Positions 56,170-64,000 of a DNA stretch of 64,000 nucleotides are shown piece after piece. The notes beneath the pieces were generated by a model. It saw only the letters and a program-made list of their open reading frames with translations. It searched no databases and had not been told where the DNA came from. Both the position numbers and the translations under genes were made by a program. Source of the DNA: Gari tellinella (taxonomy: Eukaryota; Mollusca; Bivalvia; Cardiida; Psammobiidae); the NCBI GenBank assembly GCA_922989275.2, contig OV277864.1, forward strand, positions 42,283,550-42,347,549. The letters run 5' to 3'. Within the stretch, counting starts at the first letter, position 1. Every line of letters begins with the position of its first letter.

Positions 56170-59100
56170 TTAATCAATTATTAAAAATTGCGTTATACAA
56201 TGGAATTGTAGAGGACTTAAGGCAAATTACAATGAAATTCTTCTGTTATTGAATAAACATGATTCTGCGATCATGTGTCTTCAAGAAACTTTCTTGAAGG
56301 ACACTGATCAAATCAACTTTAGAAATTATTCTATTTATAATCATATTTTTAATGATGGTAAAAGAGCTGCTGGTGACTCTTCCATTATTGTGAACAACTC
56401 TGTTGTTCATAGTTATTTATCTATCAAATTTAATTTACAAGTTGTTGCTGTCAGTGTTACCCTTCACAAAGCTATTACATTTTGTTCCATCTACATTCCG
56501 CCAAGGACCACAATTAACAAAAAAGATCTTGACGCTCTGATTGAACAATTTCCCTCACCTTTTATTTTGTTAGGGGATTTTAAATGTCATAACCCATTAT
56601 GGGGTTCTAATCATTCTAATGCTATGGGTAAGATTGTTGAGGATTTTGTTGGCGAGCACGATTTGTGCATCTTCAACAATAAGTCTCCAACTTATCTTCA
56701 CCCGGCATCAGGGTCTTTAACTTGCATTGATCTTTCTATTTGTTACCCAACTGTTTATTTGGATTATGATTGGAGAGTTGGTGACGACCAATATGGAAGT
56801 GACCACTTTCCAATATTTCTAAATAATATTGTTTCTCCAGTCGAGGAATGTGTTCCTCGCTGGAAACTCAAGAAGGCAAATTGGGAAAAATTTGAAATTC
56901 TGTGTAAGGAAAATTTAGATTCAGATAGATGACCCCATTGAAAAGTCCACCTCTATTTTATATTCAATAGCAGAATAATGCATTCCTAAGTCCTCATCAA
57001 ACCCTAAGAAACCTCCAAAACCTTGGTATAATATTCGTAAACGTAAGTCGGCTCTGAGGAGGTTTAGAGTTAGTCCTACTGAGGACAATTTAAACCATTT
57101 TAGTGTATTTAGGGCTAAAGCTCGCCGTACTTGTAAGACTGCAAAGTCGCAGTCTTGGAAGAACTATGTATCTAAATTAAATTCTCGCACATCAGTAAAG
57201 AAGGTATGGGATATGGTACGTAAAATAAGCGGAAAAGGTAAATCTTCATTTGGACATTTAAATGTTGATGTTCAGAAATTAACAGATGTTAAAGATATTG
57301 CCAATTCCTTGGCTGATGATTTTGCTAAAAACTCTTCATCAGCTAAGTCTTCTCCTGAATTTAGGAATATCAAAAACTCTAAAGAAAAAGAAAAAAACTT
57401 AATTTTAAATCTTATAACACCGAAAGTTACAATTTACCCTTTACTGAAAAAGAACTCTATGATTCTCTCAATAAATACCACGATACCGCTGTTGGACCAG
57501 ATGATATTCATTATCAATTTTTAAAGCACTTGCCTATAAATTGTATGAATGTTCTTTTAGATATTTTCTATTTTAAATTTAATATTCATCATTATTTATT
57601 CGGCTCTAAATGACCTTTTTGTGTCGATGGGCCGTAAAACACCATTCATTTATTCATTCATTTTAGATATTTTCAACCATATATGGTCAAGTGGTAAACT
57701 TCCCAGTTTTTGGAAACAGGCGACAGTCATCCCTGTTCCAAAACCTGGGAAGGATAACACAGATCCAAATAGTTATCGTCCTATAGCCTTGACGAGTTGT
57801 GTATGCAAAACTTTAGAGCGCATGATTAATTTAAGACTTGTTTGGTATCTTGAATCCAACAATCTCATCACGGAGTATCAAAGTGGATTCAGGAGCCAAA
57901 GAAGTACTAATGATCATTTAGTTAGATTGGAATATTTTATTCGTGAAGCTTTCGTCAAGAAGGAGCACTTAGATGCGGTCTTCTTTGACCTTGAGAAAGC
58001 ATATGACACAACATGGAAGTATGGTATCATGACAGACCTACATGAAAACGGCCTTACAGGCCGACTTCCAATTTTTATTGAAATTTTTTTAAATGATAGG
58101 AATTTTCAAGTCCGAGTTGGAACTACCCTTTCTGATATGCAAAAGCAGGAAATGGGTGTTCCTCAAAGAAGTATTTTATCAGTAACTCTTTTTAATGTTA
58201 AAATTAATAATATTGTTAAATGTTTAACAAATGACACAGATTGTTCATTGTATGTTGATGACTTTTTAATTTGTTACCGTTCCAAAGACATTAATACTGT
58301 TGAACATCAACTTCAACTGTCCATTAATAAAATCCAAAAATGGGCTACTGAAAATGGTTTTAAATTTTCAAGATCAAAAACAAATTGTGTACATTTCTGA
58401 CAACTGAGAAAGTTTCATCCTGATCCCGAATTGCACCTGGATGGTAGCTCCATTCCAGTCGTGGATAAGGCGAAATTTCTCGGTGTCATTTTTTATAAGA
58501 AACTTTCTTTTATCCCTCATATTAAATATTTAAAGGCAAAATGCCAGAAAACTTTAAAATTACTTCGCGTTCTTGCACATACCGACTGGGCTGCAGATCG
58601 TACTGTAATGCTTAGATTATACAGAAGTTTAGTAAGATCCAAACTTGATTATGGTTGTTGTGTTTCAAATCCAACATACAAAAATGTGTTTAAACCTAAA
58701 CATAAACGTTTATTTAAATCTAAAGAAAAGGTTATTCCATCCTTTGGAATACGTATGAAAAACTCTTTTGAAAGTAGTGGTATAGATTTGTCTTTGGTTG
58801 AAGAGACCAAAGTCGAATCTATACCACCTTGGACTATTAAACGACCAAATGTCATTTTTTATCTAACTTGGCATAAGAAGTCTGAAACAAACTCGCTTGA
58901 ATTCAAATCCTTTTTTAATGAAATCATTTCAAAATTTGAAGATTTTAAACAAATTTATACTGATGGTTCGAAAGATGATGAGAAGGTCGCTGCTGCTTTT
59001 GTGACTGACAATACGGTTACAAAGTTTCGGCTCCCTGACAATGCCTCTTTATTTTCAGCAGAGATCAAGGCTATTGGTTTATCTCTTGATTATATTGCTG

Positions 59101-59703
59101 AGGATTCATATAGTAAACATATAATATTTTCGGATTCTCTTTCTGTATTACAATCATTGAGTAAAGGTTCTACTAAAAATTATTAAAAATATTGTTTTAA
59201 AATATCATGAACTGTCTAATTCTAAAGATGTAAAATGTTGTTGGGTACCTAGCCATTGTGGAATTAAGGGCAATGAGAGGGCATACTTGGAAGCTTAGTC
59301 TGCTCTGTCATTGCCTGAATCTGATATGGATCTTCCTTATTCGGATTTCAAACCCCAGATTACTAAATTTATTTTAAGTAATTGGCAGGAGTCTTGGAGT
59401 GAGGAAACTCACAACAAACTCCATGCCATTAAACCTGTTTTAGGTGAAAGTTTAAACTCATGTCGGCCGATTCGCCGGGATGAGGTAGTTTTAGCTAGAT
59501 TAAGAATTGGACATTCTTATATTACACATTCATATTTATTAAAACGTGAGGTTCAACCAGAATGTTTATTTTGTTTTGAACCTTATACAATTCAGCACAT
59601 TCTTATTGATTGTGCTGATTTACATTTAATTCGTGATAAATATTTTCAGGCAGATTCTCTGTGGGAACTGTTTGAGTTTGTAGATATTTATAAAAATACT
59701 TGA
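56170..59703 (+). pseudogene. LINE ORF2 (endonuclease, RT, RNase H)
   Basis: APE-type endonuclease to 56932: IQWNCRGLKANYNEI, MCLQET, LLGDFKCHNPLWGS, LTCIDLSIC, GSDHFPI. After a shift, a linker with KPWYNIRKRKSALRRF. RT: PVPKPGKDNTDPNSYRPIAL, FFDLEKAYDTTW, and the catalytic SLYVDDFLICY (about 58250). A TGA at 58398 interrupts it. RNase H: IYTDGSKDDEKVAAAFV, LFSAEIKAI and IIFSDSLSVLQS supply D-E-D; VPSHCGIKGNERA follows in another frame. The C-terminus (59311-59703) has ECLFCFEP and HILIDC, a Cys-His motif usual in this clade. It is interrupted at 57569-57660 by its own 3' end. RNase H presence points to the I/Nimb side of the I-Jockey group. Confidence 0.85.
57569..57660 (+). mobile_element. 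Self-nested LINE 3'-end insertion
   Basis: 92 bp comprising the LINE's own terminal sequence (GGCTCTAAATGACC, GGGCCGTAAAACACC, CATT repeats), flanked by a perfect 14-bp duplication TTTTAGATATTTTC (57555-57568, 57661-57674). It introduces a stop between the linker and the RT domain. Confidence 0.95.
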
Positions 59704-60010
59704 ATTTTTAAAAGCCATTAATTTATATTATAAAATTTGAATTAATTATACTTTTTAAAGACAAATTTTTGTATGTCGATTATGTTTTGTCCATATTTGG
59801 TTTATTTTCCCGTTGACCGGGACTGACATTGACGTAATCTATTAGTGGCTATTGTTTTAAATTTAATATTGTCATTATTTATTTGGCTCTAAATGACCTT
59901 TTTGTGTCGCTGGGCCGTAAAACACCATTCATTCATTCATTCATTATCCAGGAAACTTGTCGTTGGAACTGTATCTTGAGTGCTGAACATTTAGCATGCT
60001 GCCATTCTAT

Positions 60011-60585
60011 TTAGATTGGTTTAAACTGCCTATTCTCAGTAGTAACCAATGTACTGGGTATTTTATCTGTATCCAATTTTGGATCTATAGTTAGTTTCTG
60101 ACAAGGATACTCATTATCCTTTGGCAGACATGTTGATTGCTTTACTTTTTCCGAAGTTGTTTTCAAGACAGACTTGTCTGCATCCTTTTTTGTTAAAGTC
60201 TCTTTTTTTTGTTTGGCCTTTTGTTGAATGTTTATCAGTTCATTTGTCTTTTTGAATGTACAGGAATGTGTATTTTTCTTTTGAAATGTTGTGTAGATCT
60301 TCTCACATTGAGTGCAAAAAGTACACTTGCGGTTTTCCAATGTCTTTGTTGAGGAGTAATTTCTTTTACAATCCGGACAGGAGAGCTTTGTTTGGCATGA
60401 ATGGCTTTTCAATTTGTCTTTCCTGGTAAAGATTTTCCCACACTTTGGACTGATGTTGCATGTATGCTTTTGCAAGTTCGCAAATAGCTGGTATCCTTTA
60501 CCACATGTTTCACATGTGTAAGTCGTATTCCCAAAGTAGATGTGAGCTCCCTTGTTTCCCAGCATGAAGTGACTCACATTTCTAT
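60011..60585 (-). CDS. C2HC zinc-finger exon
   Basis: Begins at a CCATTTCAG acceptor (60588-60586) and reads RNVSHFMLGNKGAHIYFG, then four fingers of the form C-x2-C-x12-H-x-C: YTCETCGKGYQLFANLQKHTC, a second in which the first Cys is replaced (SPKCGKIFTRK...HSC), CPDCKRNYSSTKTLENRKC (His replaced) and CTQCEKIYTTFQKKNTHSC. A Lys-rich tail (KQKKETLTKKDADK) runs to a stop at 60011. Two of the four fingers lack a ligand. On the same strand and upstream of the Mutator-YqaJ exon with only the LINE between, it could be the DNA-binding N-terminus of that gene, or a separate gene. No upstream exon is confirmed. Confidence 0.55.
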
Positions 60586-60663
60586 CTGAAATGGAAACAA
60601 CAAAATATTCCTTTTAAGTTTTCCAGCTGATAATGCATATCTCTTATGTATTTTATATAATGC

Positions 60664-61063
60664 TCTTAACCCGTAACTCCACAGACTGTTTTTTTTATTG
60701 AACGTAAATGGTTGGTTAAAGGGGCATATCCTTAAGGATCATTCTGCTTTACTTTCAGGCTGCTTTAACCCATCACCCCATAAATACGCCATTTAACGCC
60801 TCTAATTTATTTATTCACTTAAGAAAATATTCAAATCTATATAGTCAGGAATATGAATCATAAGAAATGTTTTCTATATTCAAGTAGATAATAACTTAAA
60901 GTGGTCACATATCTTCCTAAGTAGAAACACGCTATGGGGTAATCAGTTCAAGTACTATCTTCTTTAATTATGGCAAATATTTATCATGGTACATATTCCT
61001 GAGTGTTTAAATGTATGTCTTATGTAGCATGCCTTAAGAATGTCTATGGAGTAAAGGGTTAAT
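60664..61063. mobile_element. TTAACCC-family MITE cluster, worn
   Basis: TTAACCCGTAACTCC at about 60666, a partial AflII-type core at 60716-60768, TTAACCCATCACCCCATAAA at 60765 with TATGGGGTAATCAG at 60951, and a right end GAGTAAAGGGTTAA at about 61062. Probably nested copies; limits uncertain. Confidence 0.6.
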
Positions 61064-61898
61064 TATACTGGCAGTTCTGGATTCTAATGCAAAACATTGT
61101 TATAAGTTGTTTAGCTATTCTGTTCAATAACAGATTCCGTTTCTGAAATTAATAGCCAATGCTTACATTTAGCAGTAATAACAGACACTCGTTATTTACA
61201 TGTTTTTCTCAATACATGATAAGAAAATTATTGTTGGAGCTAGACTTCTCTTTTTAACTATAGTTATGTTAATGCATGTTTATAATTCATTATGTGTGTT
61301 AAAAACCAATAATACATTTTTAAATACAATCATATTATTTTTTGCACCATTAGTAACAAAACTCGCCTCACAATGACTTACATATATGTGTTTACCAATG
61401 CATAATATGAATACCTTTTCTTGAGCTACATTCTTTTCTCTTTTTTTTAGGTTAAGTTGTGTAAATGCATGTTGCTTTATATTGGATAATAATATACCTT
61501 TCTGTATACAGAAAATTCTGCCCACAGATATGTCTAAGATACTGGTTCAAGTATTATTTACCAATATTTTAAAGGACTGGTACAGTTCAATTTGTGAACT
61601 TTAATATAAATTTCTAGAATGATGTACTCAGAAGAGTGTTCAAGACTTAGAAGGTATTGTCTGTTCCTCAGTACAAGTAGTTGACAGTTTCACTCTATCT
61701 TATTAAAGTAATGTTAGTCAATTAGTTCTTCAGTTATGGTATGATAATGTAATTGGCACAATTGGCTGAAATTGTTAGAAAAAACAATTACTAAAACTAT
61801 AATTAATAGTGGCCTCACTATTTAATGCAGTGACCATTAGTCTGTAATACAGAGATTCGGAATGTAAATATACAGTGATATCCGCAACCTATAAAAGA
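61064..61898. other. No gene seen
   Basis: AT-rich; the minus frame at 61525-61280 has no motif I recognise. Confidence 0.4.
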
Positions 61899-62310
61899 AT
61901 TCAAATATAAAATCAGTATGTAGAATATGTGAATGTCAGTAATAATCTATTGTGCCCGCTCCAAACAACTGAAAGAGAAGTAGATTAGAAAGAAAATCAT
62001 CGTTAGTTCTGTTTGTGAAATAAAAACTTTGTTAGAAATAAATATCATTTGTGCTATAAAGGTCATCTAAATAGGTATTTACATGGCTTTTTTAGAAAAA
62101 TTCAAATATAAAATTAGTATGTACCGGTAGTATATGTGAAAGTCAGTAATAATCTATTGTGACTGCTCCAAATGACTGAAAGATTAGAAAAAAAAGTAGA
62201 TTAGAAAGAAAATAATCATTAGTCCTGTTTGTGAAATAAAAACTTTGTTAGAAATAAATATCATTTGTGCTTTAAAGGTCATCTAAGTAAGTATTTACAT
62301 AGGGTTTTTA
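61899..62310 (+). repeat. ~201-bp tandem duplication
   Basis: TTCAAATATAAAATCAGTATG at about 61899 and TTCAAATATAAAATTAGTATG at 62101 start two units sharing GTCAGTAATAATCTATTGTG and TTTGTTAGAAATAAATATC. The second has small indels (ACCGGTAGT, GATTAGAAAAAA). Confidence 0.85.
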
Positions 62311-62639
62311 GGAAATTTCCAATCATTTATTTTAGGCACCATGCCAATACTTCAATGCACATTTATTCTAATAGTGCACCTTTTCACTGTGATGCAAGAA
62401 CATTGAGGTACAATATGGTATAAAGATAGGATTTTCTATTTTTAGTGTGTGGTACTTGGAATACCAAATAAATGTTGTCTCAACAGAGTGCACACTATGT
62501 ACCATTTAGATGACCCTTCAATTATATAAGCAATAAGGTTCATATTACATTACCTACTTTGTACCTTGTAATCCATCTAAAAAAAGAAAATATCTTTTAT
62601 TCTCAGTTTTTGCATTTTACACAAAAAGACGTTTTCAAA

Positions 62640-63180
62640 TTTGATTTATACCCCCTCCACCACAGTTGACACTGAGCATGAGTGGGTCAGGTTCCCAACA
62701 AAATTCTCATTTAAGTAGGTCAAAGATCAAGTTTAAGGTTAGAAAAAACATACCAACTATGAAAGCCATATACCTATTGATTCCAATAGTATATGCATTT
62801 AAAAATAATCGAGAAGTAGGTCAGGGTTAAGGTCAATCCGGAAAAAATGAAGGCCTAGTTATGAGGGTTTTGACCCAAGTGAAAAAAGTGGTTGAGAAAG
62901 TATTCACTGAAGGAAGATACAAACTTATAATAAAAGCCAAATTCCAACTGATTAAAATGATCTAGGCAAAAAGAAGATTGAATGACAAGGTCAAGGTCAC
63001 AAGGGAAAGGTGTTGGCATGGTCGGAAAGAACTTCAAACAAGCAAATTAAAGTCATATGTCCTTTAGTGGCAAAGTTAAAAGCAATGTTTATTTTTTTTC
63101 AGAATCATATAGTGATACCGACAAACAAAGAGACAGGGCAAAAACTATATGCCCCTGAATCACAGTTTATGGGGCATAAA
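62640..63180 (+). repeat. Interspersed repeat ending in a GCCCC hairpin (tentative)
   Basis: GGTCAAGGTCA-rich sequence ends in ACTATATGCCCC...GGGGCATAAA (about 63147-63179). The ending is the same style as the hairpin at 17628-17655. Confidence 0.45.
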
Positions 63181-63245
63181 TAGATCACAGTGAAATTGAG
63201 GTTGGGTGACATAGGTGCATTTAACTGGCGGTATCATAATATAAA

Positions 63246-63398
63246 TATAGGATATTACATGAGTGTTCATAATTTATTGGATTTATTAAACGAGTCTTTT
63301 AGAAAACGATAAAAACGAGGCTTTGCCGAGTTTTTATCGTTTTCTAAAACGACGAGTTTGATAAATCCAATAAATTATTAACACAAATGTTATATTCT
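63246..63398. mobile_element. Long hairpin element
   Basis: GTGTTCATAATTTATTGG through TTTTAGAAAACGATAAAAAC folds with its complement around GAGGCTTTGCCGAG. Weaker pairing extends outward to about 63246 and 63398. MITE-like. Confidence 0.75.
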
Positions 63399-63767
63399 TT
63401 TTATAACATAACCTAGAAATGCTATTTATCGCAGCCTTTGAGGTCAAGTGAATGCTAAGCGCGATATAAGTAGATCTATACAGGAAAAAAGTTGTTCCAA
63501 ATTGACCCCGTTCATTAGCATAATGTTTATGTTGTTATATGTATTAATAAACACTTTCATGTAGATCTAATATTGATTAATTACATCAAAAATCTATAAA
63601 TTGAATCTACATGATGGAATGAAGACGTTGGAAATCGAACACATAGAACGGATTTTAATGACATCACAAGTAAACGACGTCGTGGCGTTCCTCATTTGCA
63701 TAGTTATTTAACTAGTTATATATGACATTTAAACAACGGGTCTTATTCAACGCTCACGCCGTCTGTT

Positions 63768-63988
63768 ATGTTATAATTCAATTAATTTATAGTTTTTGTT
63801 TTTAGTGGGTGAAAAAAGTCCCTGGGATGATTCTAAATCAGCAGTGGATAAGTTGTTCTGTTGTGTTAAATCAACTTCTATCATGTATGCTGTGAACTTT
63901 AACTCATCATCTAATGACTGTCTACAATCTTCATATTTTTCCTTTCATGTTTGGATTTCCTTTTCCATTTCTGCTGTTTTGGCTTTCT
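63768..63988 (-). CDS. Doubtful exon
   Basis: A TTTTTTCAG acceptor (63991-63989) precedes EKAKTAEMEKEIQT, a TGA, KEKYEDCRQSLDDELKFTAY and a further open stretch to about 63768. Charged, coiled-coil-like. One internal stop and no confirmed donor, so it may be a decayed exon upstream of the zinc-finger exon. Confidence 0.25.
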
Positions 63989-64000
63989 CTGAAAAAAGTT

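Larger units (their letters stand above)
53839..59944 (+). mobile_element. I/Jockey-type LINE, nearly full length, inactivated
   Basis: 5' region from CCAGAGACTTTCCTACTTTG with a CAGAGGGAATT...ATTGTTCCCTCTG hairpin, then ORF1 (54580-56148), ORF2 (about 56170-59703), and a 3' UTR ending GGGCCGTAAAACACC and CATT repeats. It is collinear and all domains are recognisable, but stops, frameshifts and a nested insertion prevent translation. The 5' boundary is inferred from similarity to the SINE-like elements. I found no target duplication matching the two ends. It lies opposite to, and apparently within, the minus-strand Mutator-YqaJ gene. Confidence 0.85.

Overview
The window looks like nuclear DNA of a marine invertebrate, most likely a bivalve mollusc. 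The reasons are AT-rich intergenic sequence, spliced fragments with GT-AG introns, very many hairpin-type miniature transposons (MITEs), a tRNA-derived SINE with a mollusc-like central domain, minisatellite-bearing elements of the kind common in bivalves, and transposase relics of the Mutator superfamily. There are no bacterial operons, rRNA genes or recognisable tRNA genes. The species is not identifiable from what I can see. The window is best read as a transposon-dense accessory region with very few candidate host genes.

Layout. 1-13.3 kb is a MITE nest with at least six terminal families: TA-flanked CAGTGGAGAA, TA-flanked CAGTGGTAAA, TA-flanked CACTCAGTGC, TTAA-flanked CCC, and two families with 6-bp target duplications. 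Several of these carry the same 65-bp palindromic core. 13.8-18.8 kb holds a decayed Mutator-like transposase gene followed by a ~155-bp minisatellite, bracketed by two copies of an unidentified sequence. 20-24 kb has SINE-like elements, a 741-bp transposon inserted in a repeat whose uninterrupted copy lies at 31.9-32.2 kb, and a possible solo LTR. 24.5-26 kb is a spliced MULE transposase relic whose last exon is tandemly duplicated. 27-32 kb has hairpins, an RT fragment and repeats. 32.7-33.8 kb is a truncated Mutator-YqaJ gene. 34.5-36.8 kb is a large inverted repeat interrupted by a SINE. 37.5-40.2 kb (minus) is a ZSWIM-like MULE relic. 40.25-41.0 kb (minus) is an intact-looking two-exon SGNH-hydrolase gene. 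42.7-48.3 kb is mostly repeats, including an 11-copy 150-bp satellite.

48.5-60.6 kb is the most informative part. The minus strand carries a multi-exon gene whose pieces encode, in order, C2HC zinc fingers (60.6-60.0 kb), a Mutator-like transposase domain and a YqaJ-type nuclease (53.8-51.8 kb), a Ser/Pro-rich segment (50.2 kb) and a Tudor-like C-terminus (48.8-48.5 kb). Splice sites and phases agree from the YqaJ exon to the stop. A 6-kb I/Jockey-type LINE (53.84-59.94 kb, plus strand) lies between the zinc-finger exon and the transposase part. A second, 133-bp copy of the LINE's 3' end sits inside the reading frame with an 11-bp target duplication, and a third 92-bp copy sits inside the LINE's own ORF2 with a 14-bp duplication. 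60.6-64 kb is MITEs, tandem repeats, a hairpin and one doubtful exon.

How it fits together: a LINE with an APE-type endonuclease, RT and RNase H shares 5' and 3' modules with a ~270-bp non-autonomous element scattered through the window, suggesting a driver/passenger pair. MULE-type genes from several lineages have decayed here, while non-autonomous TIR elements mostly occupy intergenic and intronic DNA.
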